From a virus, in the IMG/VR virus record IMGVR_UViG_3300046804_004893, positions 1 through 39,936 of that record: 39,936 nt of DNA; one strand, written 5' to 3'. Shown here piece after piece: positions 15,478-25,022 of the stretch; the first letter of the stretch is position 1, and each line of letters opens with the position of its first letter. The notes beneath the pieces were generated by a model. That model was not told the origin of the DNA. It searched no databases and saw only the letters and a program-made list of their open reading frames with translations. The translations under genes were made by a program, and so were the position numbers.

Positions 15478-17550
15478 TTATTTTATGAACTGCACAAACA
15501 GCTTTGCACTTGAGTTTGCACTTGTTTGTTGGAATTTAACTGAAACAGCTGTAGTATTTATTGTGGCTGAATACACGCCAAGATTAGATCCTGCTGGCGA
15601 CGATACCGTAGCATAAGACGTTAAAATAACATCCGTCCCATTTTGTGCTATAACGATTTCTTGTACTTGTGTGTTAGCACCGGTAAGATTCGAAACACGT
15701 GAAAGAATCTTTGCACCAATATAAGGCGTCAAAGGAAAATTAAAAACTTCAACGGGTGTCGCTGTTGTTGTGCCAAAGTTAGCATTTGAAACAACCGTTT
15801 GTAAAACCGTATCTTGAATTAAAACGTTACCACCAAACTGACCGGTTGTGGTAACGTTCATAAATCCTGTTATTGTTGTATTACCGACTGCTGCTGTATT
15901 ATTGACAGTCAGTGTACCGTTAACTGTCGCATTGCCAACCACGTTGAGAGTTGACGATACGTTGGCAAACCCTGTAATAGTGGTATTACCAATACTAGCA
16001 GTATTATTTACCGTTAGTGCGCCATTGACTGTTGCTGCACCAACGACGTTTATTGTTGAAGTTACGTTTGCTGTAGATAATGTTGTTAGGCCAGTGACAT
16101 TTAATGTATTGGAGAACGTGGCAGCGCCAGTAACTCCAATCGTGTTTGAAAGTGTAGCTGCACCGGTTACTGCTACTGTGTTTGAAAGTGTAGCTGCACC
16201 GGTTAATGTTGTTGCGCCAAGGACACGCAATGAACCAACGTTTGCTAATCCGATTGGTGACTCAATATTACCAGCAAGAGTCAAACCGACTCTCTGAGGG
16301 GTTAGTGTATGACCTGTTTCACTTACTGCTGTAGCCGTCAGATTGATTGCTGCACCACCATATGTTGTGGCAAGTTGGAAAGCTGTTGAGTTTGCACCAA
16401 CAACATAATAGTTTGTAGCATTGGCAAGCCCTGTTAGTACCGTGTTACCCGTCGACACAATATAACGAACAAGATCGCCATTACTAAAACCGTGTGCTGA
16501 TGATGTTGTAATGTATTCAGTAGTGCTGTTTACGCCTGTATTCGGATTAAAAGTAGCTGATGTACCAACAACGTTTGCAAACCCTGCTATTGTCGTGTTT
16601 CCAACAGCAGCTGTGTTATTAACAACAAACGCTCCGTTGACGGTAACGTTTGCTGAGGCAACAAGAGAAGAAAGAGTTGTTGCACCTGTAATACTCAACG
16701 TGTTGGAGAAAGAAGCTGCATTTGTTACAGTTGCATTTCCCGTCAGTGTAAGTGTGTTTGCCGTTAAAGCAACATTACTTGCTGTAGAATTTCCTGATGT
16801 GGCAAACACCGTTATTGTTGAGTTTGCCTTTATACTGGTGTCTCCAGTAAAGATTGTAGTGCCGTTTACGTTTAATCCACTAACGGTTACTTGCAAATTA
16901 CTTGCGGTGGAGTTTGTAGTGAGTGCAACACTTGTTAGTGTTGAGTTTGCTTTAAGTGTTACGTTACCAGTTGCTGTGAAGTTCGCCGTGTTAACAGTAA
17001 CGTTGGCAGAGTTCAGGAAAGTGTTAGAGGTTACAGTAGCTGTCCCACCTTGTACCGTCGTGGATGTAGAATTAACAAATACGTTTGCTGAATTTAGATA
17101 TGCGTTAGATGTTAAAGTAGCTGTCCCACCTTGCATCGTCGTGGATGTAGAATTAACAAATACGTTTGCTGAATTTAAATAGGTATTTGATGAAACTGTC
17201 GCTTGCCCACCCTGGATAACTGCACTCGTCGAGTTAACAAATACGTTAGCAGCGTTTAGGTAAACGTTGGCCGTGCTGGTGACGTTTGCGCCAGTAAAGT
17301 TTGTGTTAGAGCTGATTGCAAGATTGGCTGCTGTTGCAACACTACCTCCACGTAGTGCGGTACCAATCGCAACTGTGTTTGCTCCAAAAATACCAACAAG
17401 TTGTGAGTTACCCGTGACAGTCGCACCAGCAGCTGCGGAGTTTGCTGTCAGTGCATAATTTGTAAACGTATCGGCCATCTGATTGGTAATACCAACCCAT
17501 GATGCAAACGAGTCTGTTGCAATTTGTACATTAGCTATCGCGCGTGCCAT
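15478..17550 (-). CDS. Tail fibre / virion structural protein (690 aa)
   Basis: It opens MARAIANVQIATDSFASWV and NQMADTFTNYALTAN. Residues about 92-190 carry four 27-residue repeats around YLNSANVFVNSTSTTMQGG, and residues about 435-560 contain 12-residue ATLSNTVAVTGA-like repeats and GALTVNNTA(S/A)(I/V)GNTTI(T)GFANV blocks. Residues 339-418 are the shared HGFSNGDLVRY...AFQLATTYGGAA...GHTLTP module. The last 105 residues (GTTTATPVEVFNFPLTPYIG, then SVKFQQTSANSSAKLFVQFI) match a conserved beta-sandwich end seen in marine T4-like structural proteins. It overlaps the 76-residue coiled-coil gene by 20 bases. The likely role is a fibre or baseplate-attached spike. Confidence 0.8.
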   Translation of the reverse strand: MARAIANVQIATDSFASWVGITNQMADTFTNYALTANSAAAGATVTGNSQLVGIFGANTVAIGTALRGGSVATAANLAISSNTNFTGANVTSTANVYLNAANVFVNSTSAVIQGGQATVSSNTYLNSANVFVNSTSTTMQGGTATLTSNAYLNSANVFVNSTSTTVQGGTATVTSNTFLNSANVTVNTANFTATGNVTLKANSTLTSVALTTNSTASNLQVTVSGLNVNGTTIFTGDTSIKANSTITVFATSGNSTASNVALTANTLTLTGNATVTNAASFSNTLSITGATTLSSLVASANVTVNGAFVVNNTAAVGNTTIAGFANVVGTSATFNPNTGVNSTTEYITTSSAHGFSNGDLVRYIVSTGNTVLTGLANATNYYVVGANSTAFQLATTYGGAAINLTATAVSETGHTLTPQRVGLTLAGNIESPIGLANVGSLRVLGATTLTGAATLSNTVAVTGAATLSNTIGVTGAATFSNTLNVTGLTTLSTANVTSTINVVGAATVNGALTVNNTASIGNTTITGFANVSSTLNVVGNATVNGTLTVNNTAAVGNTTITGFMNVTTTGQFGGNVLIQDTVLQTVVSNANFGTTTATPVEVFNFPLTPYIGAKILSRVSNLTGANTQVQEIVIAQNGTDVILTSYATVSSPAGSNLGVYSATINTTAVSVKFQQTSANSSAKLFVQFIK
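17040..17290 (-). repeat. 81-bp tandem repeats in the 690-residue fibre
   Basis: The marker ATTAACAAATACGTT recurs at 17071, 17152 and 17233 (GTTAACAAATACGTT), a period of 81 bases, or 27 residues. The copies at 17071 and 17152 are almost identical over most of the unit, so at least one duplication is recent. Confidence 0.8.
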
Positions 17551-17761
17551 GTGTTCTTCCGGTTATTAATTGTTGTAATAGTTGTTTGATATCAGAAAGT
17601 TCTCCACGAAGACCATCTACATCGGCAACAAGCTGTTGTTGTTGTAATAGTTGCTGTCTTTCAAGTAAAAATTGGTGATACCCATTCCTATCATTATTTA
17701 GGACAGCGGTACTATGCATATCTCTGACAAAACGTTCGTCGTCGGTTTTTTCTAGCTTCAT
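17531..17761 (-). CDS. Small coiled-coil protein before the fibre genes
   Basis: A 76-residue protein starting MKLEKTDDERFVRDMHSTAV, with NNDRNGYHQFLLERQQLLQQ in the middle and a Gln/Leu-rich amphipathic stretch to about residue 68. One coiled coil of roughly 40 residues is likely. The start lies three bases past the stop of the 680-residue gene, and the 3' end overlaps the next fibre gene by 20 bases in another frame, so it is embedded in the structural operon. Similar short proteins occur at this place in T4-like marine phages without a known function. It may trimerise or link fibre proteins. Confidence 0.65.
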   Translation of the reverse strand: MKLEKTDDERFVRDMHSTAVLNNDRNGYHQFLLERQQLLQQQQLVADVDGLRGELSDIKQLLQQLITGRTHGTRDS

Positions 17762-17763
17762 TA

Positions 17764-19806
17764 TTATGCAGAAACGGCAATTGCACGAAGATCATCAACA
17801 AAAGGAATGCTAACACTGTTATCTGATAGCAAGACAATCTTCATTGAGAAGCTGTCATACCCTTTGAATTTTGCTGAGTTACCGTTAAAATAAGTCAGCG
17901 TGTTTTGATTTTGGATGTCAATGAACGCACTATTCTTATCTTTAAGAACATCAACCTTTAACCCTGTTGCAACCATTGATACGTTTGTCACTGTCTCACT
18001 AACAGTAAATGTTGTGGTATTAGCATCAACAATACGTTCAATAAAATAGTTTGTATCTGGGAACAAAGGTGAATAAACTTTGACAAGCTGGCCGATACTG
18101 ATATCAGTATTGACGGTGCCAGACGTACCTGTGACAACTGCACTACTCGAGGTTGTTGTGAATGTTCCCGTCGCTGTTGAGTTAACGGTCGGTTGATAAG
18201 GAACAGCATATTCGAGCTCAATTAAATCATAAATGTTTGTCGGGTTACTAACAACAGCAGCATCACTGATCAACGTCAACGCTGTCCACGGTTTGACACT
18301 CAATTGCTCGTTGTCATTGGAGTTTCGGAACTTACCATACACAAGAATAGAAGTGTTTGATGGTTTATAAACACGCAGATACGATTTTAAATCTTCAGCA
18401 AACTGATCATCGGTCAGTGTAATTGTTTTACTAACGTATTTCGACAGTGCGTTACCCCTGCCTGCTTCTTCGTTAGTTGAATCGTTGTTAATTGAGAAGC
18501 GCTCTCCGAACATATCGAGGTTTTCCTCACGTACATACGGTGATGCGTAAGGGTTGTTTGTTTGAAACACAAGATCAGCAGCAAAAGAAGCAAACGCACT
18601 ACCCATTGTTACCTCATGGGTACGTGATGCTAGTACTGCAGGATATTTGTTGAGTAGTTTGCGCTCAGCAAGCGCGACGTCTTCTTTAAAACTGGAAGTG
18701 AAAGCGTAGGTAGTGTTTGCAATATTTGTTCTATATTGAACGGTGGTGCCACCAGGTGTTTGCACAGAGAAGTTTGGAACAATAGCGTTCAATGTGTAAT
18801 CTGTCACGCTCGTAACGTTTGCATATGCACCTGAATCAACACCATATACGATGTCAGACGCTGCTATTGATATCGAAGTGTTTGTGTTGACATCTTGCAA
18901 TACAACATAATCAGCAACTTTATCTTGGAAGTACACTTTTCCGACAACTGTTTTGTAATAGTGTCCAACAGCGTTAGAAAACGATGGTGGTATATCGATA
19001 GTAAGAAGAGTGTTGTTTGTAATTCCTGTAACGGTACGTACGATTGTATTACCTGGTGTACCATCTGTAATTACGAACTGATCGTTTATAACGAGAGAAC
19101 TTACAAAAGAAGTACCCGTGCCAGTAATTGTTGTCAGAGAAGAATTAACACTGATTGTACCAGCTGCATTTGCTGCTTTGACGTAAGCATCTTCACCACC
19201 AATAAAATTGCCAGTGATTGTGCTTGTCTTCAAAATTTCAAAACTACGGTTTTTAATTTTGAATGTTTGTTCAGTAGAAGTGAATTTTGCAACGTAGAGT
19301 TTGAATGCTAGATCAGCATCACGTTGAGGTGTCAAAACAGTACCGTTGGTAATTGTATAGAAGAAACCATCAACTTTACCAGACGATGTTTGTGTTGTTG
19401 TGGTTGTTCCAAGTTTTAAATCTCCCGCTTTGTTGTACCAAAGCTTGAAGTCTGGATCACTACCATCAAATTTTATTAAGATACCGTAGCTTTTATCTGT
19501 CTCAATAACGACCGGTTGACGGAGTGTGAATGTGGTAGCCGTTGAACCAGTGGTGCTCGTATTAATATCGTCGTATTCAACACGGCTGGCGTATTGGTGA
19601 AAAACCAAACTCAAATCTGGTGATCCATCATCTTTAACATTACAGAGGTAAACAGAAGCGCCGGGCTTTGGCAGTCCACTCTTTGTCTTGTCTTGTACGG
19701 GCTTTCCGTAAAAGTACAAGTCAACTTTTGTCACAGCTGCCGTGGGAGACTTCTGTACAGCATCTCTGTCAAGAAAGAACGTTTGAGCTAAATCAAAACC
19801 TAACAT
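17764..19806 (-). CDS. Baseplate-periphery virion structural protein (680 aa)
   Basis: The protein opens MLGFDLAQTFFLDRDAVQKS followed by AVTKVDLYFYGKPVQDKT, a beta-sandwich opening conserved in T4-like marine virion proteins that flank the DUF4815 protein. Residues about 100-115 (VVIETDKSYGILIKFDGSD) continue that domain. Residues about 210-285 and 545-610 are two copies of a GTGTxF...IGQLV/INDQF...NTTTFTV module that also occurs in the 1540-residue protein. No T4 family name can be given firmly; its position after gp8 is where T4 has gp9-gp10, so it could play the fibre-connector role. An AGGA six bases before the ATG gives a good ribosome site. Confidence 0.7.
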   Translation of the reverse strand: MLGFDLAQTFFLDRDAVQKSPTAAVTKVDLYFYGKPVQDKTKSGLPKPGASVYLCNVKDDGSPDLSLVFHQYASRVEYDDINTSTTGSTATTFTLRQPVVIETDKSYGILIKFDGSDPDFKLWYNKAGDLKLGTTTTTQTSSGKVDGFFYTITNGTVLTPQRDADLAFKLYVAKFTSTEQTFKIKNRSFEILKTSTITGNFIGGEDAYVKAANAAGTISVNSSLTTITGTGTSFVSSLVINDQFVITDGTPGNTIVRTVTGITNNTLLTIDIPPSFSNAVGHYYKTVVGKVYFQDKVADYVVLQDVNTNTSISIAASDIVYGVDSGAYANVTSVTDYTLNAIVPNFSVQTPGGTTVQYRTNIANTTYAFTSSFKEDVALAERKLLNKYPAVLASRTHEVTMGSAFASFAADLVFQTNNPYASPYVREENLDMFGERFSINNDSTNEEAGRGNALSKYVSKTITLTDDQFAEDLKSYLRVYKPSNTSILVYGKFRNSNDNEQLSVKPWTALTLISDAAVVSNPTNIYDLIELEYAVPYQPTVNSTATGTFTTTSSSAVVTGTSGTVNTDISIGQLVKVYSPLFPDTNYFIERIVDANTTTFTVSETVTNVSMVATGLKVDVLKDKNSAFIDIQNQNTLTYFNGNSAKFKGYDSFSMKIVLLSDNSVSIPFVDDLRAIAVSA

Positions 19807-19833
19807 TTATTTTCCTAAAATTTAGTATGGCAA

Positions 19834-20388
19834 TCATGCCATGTTACTAACATCTGCTGTACCAGCACTGTTGTTTATATCGCCCATTGCGCCGATGGTA
19901 CTCGATCCTGCGCCAGGACCTTCACTACCTCCACCATAAGCTGCAGCGGCGGACGTTTGTGGGCCAGAGCTTGTTCTACGTTCAAATTCATTGTCTGATG
20001 GGAAAACGACGTCAATGATAATATGTGATGTCCAGTAAGAAAGTGATGTGTCTTTGTAATTATCCGGACACTTACTTGCATTTATATTTGTTAAAATAAT
20101 ATCACGTACGTTCGCGACTTGGCCTGCTCGACGCTGAGCATCTTCAATTCCAATTTCAACATTTGTTTCGAGATTTGCATCAAAGTAGTACGTGAAAGCC
20201 AGTCTTCCGTTAGTATCACTTTGCAACTGTTCACCTATCTTCTTACCTTCAGGTTTCAGATTAGAAGCATCAACTTTTTGCTTTTCAACATAAAAGTAAT
20301 GATATGTTAAAGGCAAAAGACCATTAACTTCTATTTTAAACGCCTGCTCACGAGCCAAAAAGATAATTTGTTTTTTTATTGTCGGCAT
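19834..20388 (-). CDS. Virion structural protein (184 aa), DUF4815-associated
   Basis: I start it at the ATG at 20388 (MPTIKKQIIFLAREQAFKIE). It has AAAGG upstream and lies right after the 1540-residue gene, which ends at 20391. An open frame to 20478 would overlap that gene by 88 bases without reason. The segment AFKIEVNGLLPLTYHYFYVE resembles the 'GLxPxTxxxFYxD' beta unit that commonly follows DUF4815-type proteins in phage virions. Residues 60-75 (GEQLQSDTNGRLAFTYYF) continue it. The C-terminal 45 residues are a Gly/Ser/Ala-rich low-complexity tail. It probably binds the 1540-residue protein at the baseplate edge. Confidence 0.65.
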   Translation of the reverse strand: MPTIKKQIIFLAREQAFKIEVNGLLPLTYHYFYVEKQKVDASNLKPEGKKIGEQLQSDTNGRLAFTYYFDANLETNVEIGIEDAQRRAGQVANVRDIILTNINASKCPDNYKDTSLSYWTSHIIIDVVFPSDNEFERRTSSGPQTSAAAAYGGGSEGPGAGSSTIGAMGDINNSAGTADVSNMA

Positions 20389-20390
20389 TT

Positions 20391-23300
20391 TTAAACCTTT
20401 AATGCTTTTGCAATTTGACCCACCACGCCTGCTACTCCGCTGAATATAGAGCGACGTACCGTACCACGCGGGGCACATGCAAAATATGCTAGCGGTTTTG
20501 TTACAATTGTTGTGTCAAACATACCAAAGAATTTATTAATCAAATATGATCCGTACAACGTCGTTTGTGAAGCATCGACCATATCTGCTACAGTCTTATT
20601 TACATCATCTTCAGACAACACTCCATGGATAAAGCCTTTTGTTAGGGCACCGCCATCACCTAGAATAGAAGTCGTACCATAACCGTTTACTCTGTAAGTA
20701 CCATCACCCTCGACCCACAAATTATACACAAACTTTTCTTCATTCTTAACAACGTCACACTCTTCAAGTTTTTCAACATCGAGCCACAAATACAAATCTG
20801 ATTGTGGTGCTTTCAAAACACCATCGATCATCAGAGGGTGGTTAGTTGTTGCAAACGGAACCAATTTACCAACTGGCGTGTACAAGAAAGGTAGTGTTTC
20901 TTTTGTTGCGCGTTCGATAAACACAACCTTGTTAGTGGTACTACCGTCAGCACTCTTAACAAGATCACCAATTTGAACCTCAACAATACGCTTGGTTGTT
21001 CCATCAGCCATTTCAATAAGTGTATCAGCAATAAAGCAACCACCGCCACATCCACCACCGCTTTGGTTTGTTCTGGAACCTGTACCGTCATAATTTACAG
21101 GATCAGGAATTTCTTCAACAATACCTCTCGTCTTAATAGAGAACGTCGGTGGTGCTACGGTACCTTCACCAACAAACTGAGTACGTACGCCAGCTGATGA
21201 TACAACAGCACTTTTAATTGTTTGATCAATCAAAGTTTCATCTGCAAATGGTAACATCAACGTCGTGTTATTAACAACAGCCACAGATGTGTTTGCATCT
21301 GTCAAATCAAATGCACACTCAAAGTTAATTTGCTTAGTGGCTGGTTTCAACAAACCAATTTCGCCATCGATAGATGCGTTAAATTCAAGATGATTTGCAT
21401 CTACTTTGGTGTAATCCTCAAAGGGTTCTACAAAGAAGCCGTGCTTAAAGCGACTTGTTGTTGGTGTAATAGAACTTGGAATTACCTTTTCCTTGACTGA
21501 TTTTTCTACCTGATTCAAGTTCGAAATATACTCGACGTTTTGTAGGCGACGCTCAAGTTTGCTAATGTCCGCCATTGAATAACGGCGAGGTTGTGAAAGA
21601 GCAACACCCTTCTGCGTGTATGGGCCAATCGAAAATATCTTTGTGCGTCGATCCGTCACACCCAATGCATTACCAACTTTCTTCGAAGCTATTTCTAAAG
21701 TTGTTGTACCCATCATTGTTGGAATTGATGGATATTGAGGCACGTTGAGTAGGGATAGTGTAATCTCACCAGCTTGAGCAGCTGGTGGTCGCACATTCAA
21801 AATACCAGGTGTACCTTGAACAATCTTAAACTGCCCATCCTTGTTAACAGAAACACGATCGATACGTTTGTTATAGTAACGCGCATCAAAAGCAACCGTG
21901 CTATCAGGTGCTGGCCACAGCTGATCTGATCCACTCAGAGCAAATGTGTTAGCTGGGTTAACGTTTGCGGACGCGGCTGACGTTGCAAGTGCAGCTGTGT
22001 TTGATGCGTACGGACGGAAGTCAATAATATCTCTATGATCGTAATATTCACCCGTCGATGTAATTACTTCCGGAATCTCTAGCGTGTTAACTTGGTTAGA
22101 AGTTAGACTTGCAAGATTGGCTGAGTCATTGATTGTATATGAACCAACAGTAAAGAAACCTTCTGCTGAAGAACGGAAAGCATCAAACTGGACCAGCATG
22201 TATGAGTTTGTGTCCAATGCCAACGTGGCACCACGACGCATTACAAGCTGCGCTGTTCTGTAAGCGTTCTCATCTTCACCAGCGTCGATGAAGAAGTACT
22301 TTGTTATATCCGTGCTCGATGTACTAACTGTTGATGAGTTGCCCAGATAAACGTTCTTTAAACGCAGAGCACCAGGAACACCAAGAGCCCAAGGACCAGT
22401 GTTGCTGCCAGCGTTATTGCTTGTGTGTATCTTTACGAATGCATCACGCGTTACGCTCTTTGTTACCGGCGATTGGTTAGTTAGTGTTTTATTAAAAATA
22501 ACAGCGACGTTGACGACTGATGACAACGTTTTGTTCATTGTAATTGTAAGTGTCTTTGATGTCCCCGATACAGCAGCAGAACGATCTGATCGATCGGCTA
22601 GAGCGATTGGGTAAAGAGCTGGATAGAAGTTTGCTGCATTGCCCGTCATAGCAACGCCGCTTGTTGTCAAATACATCTTTGTATTGTTTGCAACAGTCGC
22701 AACCTGTCTGTATATTGTTGCGGTTGAATTAGCAATTGCAACAAAGTCACCAGCAATGAAGGATGATGTAAAGGTAGTGCCAGAACCGTCTAATGTGGTA
22801 TTTGCGTAGGCAGTGATGCCACCCGTCACGTTAGCTGTTTGTGCGTTCGCAATAGGAATGACAATAATATCACGCTTCTGTGTAGTACCAAGAGTACCAT
22901 CGCTGTAGGGGAATGTTTCACCCGTACCAAGCGGACCTACTGTAATTTGACCGCCAGTGGTTAGCTGATAGTTAGTATCTGAGTTTGTTCTAATAGTATA
23001 CGTTACACTTGTGACGTTGCTAAGAGCAACTTGTCCCAAATTAAACAACATCTTGTTACGAGTTATGTCTTTTACAATAGCAACATCTTCATTTGTTGTC
23101 GCGTCTTTTGTAAGCACAACGTCAGCAATACCATCTTGAACACCATCATAATACACAGCACGTACGTCACGGAAAGACTTACCAGCTGACATTGTAATGT
23201 CAAACAGATATAGACGATACACAGCATTAGCTGTGCCTGGTAAGCCACTATCTAGCACAAGCGAGCGGATTCGTGCTGTACCAATTTGATTACCGGGTGC

Positions 23301-25013
23301 TGTAATCGATGCAGTATTAATTGTTGCGTTTGTAATATACTGCTTTGCAGTATCGCGCAAACTAATCTGATCGCCAGTCTTAAAGTTGAAAATACCAGCA
23401 AGCTCTTTTATTTCAAGGTAATTACCATAATTAATAGAAATTGTTTGGTTGCTTGTATTTGATGTTGTGGTTGATCTTTCTAGATCAAGCAAGCCGTTGT
23501 TGAGCGTCTGTACACGATAACCGGAAATGTATCCTGTGCCCGGATCAATCACAGCATCAACAAAAGAAGTATTCGTTGATGTCTTTTCGCGTGATGAAAC
23601 GTAGAACGGATCAACAACAAAGTCACCTTGTGCCTCACGTGTGCGTCTAGCAAATTCGTTAGCTAAAGTATTATAAACGGTGACACGGTTTTCTTTATAA
23701 GGAACACCCTCTTTCCATTCAGCTAAAGCAAAAAAGTCAACGTTGGCAGCAGCTTCTTCAATAGAAAGTTTGCTTAAAACTGGCGTTAGCTTTAAGCGGT
23801 CTGCGCCTGGAGCTGAATAGTTTGTTGTGTTTGATGCGTTGTCATACAACGTATCGTCTTCATCAGCATCGACAAAAGTTTCAACAGTCTTGAAACCAAC
23901 AACGACGTTGTTTGGAGACGTATTGTATTTGTCAACGACAATAACAGAGTTGTTAACTGTTAGGAACAATCCTTTTTGATAGATTACACCTTCCGATACA
24001 CTGAAAGCGTAACCAGCACCGACAGAGTTAATCGAAGAATTTCCGATCGTGACTGTTGTCAGGTAGTTTTGTGAAACTAGATCTAGATCATTAACTGTAG
24101 CGGAAGAGTTTGCCGTCTGAACAGTAATGTGAGGAAGGAATGTGTAGTCTTTCCCTTTCTCCGTCATTGTAATGGTTTGGATAATACCAAGAGAGTCTGT
24201 GGTTATCAAACCAACAGCACCTTCACCAATAACAGAACTTACTGTTGATGTCTCTACCGTTGTGTTACTTACAATATTATAACCTGGCACAAACGTCCAC
24301 GCTGCAGAAGTGACGGCTGTGTTTTTCAGGTCAACGGTGCGAGGTTTAATACTCAGAATAATTGTATTTGAAATTGCTGTAGTGTTTACAGACTTAATGA
24401 TAGCCTTTGCACCAGTCGTTGCTTGTGTAATCTCCTCACCGACAGCATATGTACCTGTATTATCAGTAATAACCAAAGCACCCGACACAATAACAGTATC
24501 GGAGTTGGAGAAACCAGAACCACCATTGTTAACTGTAATTTTAAAGAGGTCGTTGTTTTTGCTAAAGACAGTTAGTTGCTGATCAGCAGCAAACGTAGTG
24601 CATGCAGATAGAGAAGCCGATACGTATTGGACGTAGAGAGTTTTTAGATCGGGAGTCTGAGACTCAAGACCGTCTTGATAATTGACAACACGTGCAGTAA
24701 GATTGTTGCTATCCTTGACAAAGTATCCCACATAGCTAGAAGGCAACGAAGGTTGACCGTCGACTTGGATATCAAGAATTTTTACATAGCTGTAGTTGGG
24801 AAGATACGTAAAGTTTACACCACTTACGATTGTACCAGACTTAAAAACGTGATTACCAAATCGCTCGATCTGGTTTTGAAGAATCGTTTGGAGCTGATTC
24901 AACTCGCGCGTCTGTACAGCGACTCCTGGTTTAAAAAGAATGCGATAATATTCTTTTTCGGGATCAAAGTCGTCAAAGTACGGACTGACGTTGAGGGTGT
25001 TCTCTAATGGCAT
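20391..25013 (-). CDS. DUF4815-type virion protein with C-terminal Hint (intein/hedgehog-like) domain, 1540 aa
   Basis: Residues 1-100 (NVSPYFDDFDPEKEYYRILF, PGVAVQTRELNQLQTILQNQ, FGNHVFKSGTIVSG) are the characteristic start of DUF4815 virion proteins. The middle is beta-rich and includes RRYSMADISKLERRLQNVEY, a coiled-coil segment also typical of this family. After a GGGCGGG linker, Cys1326 begins CFIADTLIEMADGTTKRIVE and IGDLV, a Hint block A. FATTNHPLM (His1392) fits block B, and VYNLWVEGDGTYRVNG (about 1429-1444) fits the last strands. The usual terminal His-Asn is absent (GYGTTSILGDG instead), and about 90 residues follow. Autocleavage at Cys1326 rather than splicing is therefore likely. 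It sits between gp8 and the fibre genes, so it may bridge wedge and fibres. Confidence 0.8.
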   Translation of the reverse strand: MPLENTLNVSPYFDDFDPEKEYYRILFKPGVAVQTRELNQLQTILQNQIERFGNHVFKSGTIVSGVNFTYLPNYSYVKILDIQVDGQPSLPSSYVGYFVKDSNNLTARVVNYQDGLESQTPDLKTLYVQYVSASLSACTTFAADQQLTVFSKNNDLFKITVNNGGSGFSNSDTVIVSGALVITDNTGTYAVGEEITQATTGAKAIIKSVNTTAISNTIILSIKPRTVDLKNTAVTSAAWTFVPGYNIVSNTTVETSTVSSVIGEGAVGLITTDSLGIIQTITMTEKGKDYTFLPHITVQTANSSATVNDLDLVSQNYLTTVTIGNSSINSVGAGYAFSVSEGVIYQKGLFLTVNNSVIVVDKYNTSPNNVVVGFKTVETFVDADEDDTLYDNASNTTNYSAPGADRLKLTPVLSKLSIEEAAANVDFFALAEWKEGVPYKENRVTVYNTLANEFARRTREAQGDFVVDPFYVSSREKTSTNTSFVDAVIDPGTGYISGYRVQTLNNGLLDLERSTTTSNTSNQTISINYGNYLEIKELAGIFNFKTGDQISLRDTAKQYITNATINTASITAPGNQIGTARIRSLVLDSGLPGTANAVYRLYLFDITMSAGKSFRDVRAVYYDGVQDGIADVVLTKDATTNEDVAIVKDITRNKMLFNLGQVALSNVTSVTYTIRTNSDTNYQLTTGGQITVGPLGTGETFPYSDGTLGTTQKRDIIVIPIANAQTANVTGGITAYANTTLDGSGTTFTSSFIAGDFVAIANSTATIYRQVATVANNTKMYLTTSGVAMTGNAANFYPALYPIALADRSDRSAAVSGTSKTLTITMNKTLSSVVNVAVIFNKTLTNQSPVTKSVTRDAFVKIHTSNNAGSNTGPWALGVPGALRLKNVYLGNSSTVSTSSTDITKYFFIDAGEDENAYRTAQLVMRRGATLALDTNSYMLVQFDAFRSSAEGFFTVGSYTINDSANLASLTSNQVNTLEIPEVITSTGEYYDHRDIIDFRPYASNTAALATSAASANVNPANTFALSGSDQLWPAPDSTVAFDARYYNKRIDRVSVNKDGQFKIVQGTPGILNVRPPAAQAGEITLSLLNVPQYPSIPTMMGTTTLEIASKKVGNALGVTDRRTKIFSIGPYTQKGVALSQPRRYSMADISKLERRLQNVEYISNLNQVEKSVKEKVIPSSITPTTSRFKHGFFVEPFEDYTKVDANHLEFNASIDGEIGLLKPATKQINFECAFDLTDANTSVAVVNNTTLMLPFADETLIDQTIKSAVVSSAGVRTQFVGEGTVAPPTFSIKTRGIVEEIPDPVNYDGTGSRTNQSGGGCGGGCFIADTLIEMADGTTKRIVEVQIGDLVKSADGSTTNKVVFIERATKETLPFLYTPVGKLVPFATTNHPLMIDGVLKAPQSDLYLWLDVEKLEECDVVKNEEKFVYNLWVEGDGTYRVNGYGTTSILGDGGALTKGFIHGVLSEDDVNKTVADMVDASQTTLYGSYLINKFFGMFDTTIVTKPLAYFACAPRGTVRRSIFSGVAGVVGQIAKALKV

Positions 25014-25022
25014 ATTTGTCTC

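Noticed and set aside
20389-20478. N-terminal extension of the 184-residue protein (start at 20478)
   Set aside because: It would overlap the end of the 1540-residue gene by 88 bases. The internal ATG at 20388 has AAAGG upstream and begins the family-like MPTIKKQ.
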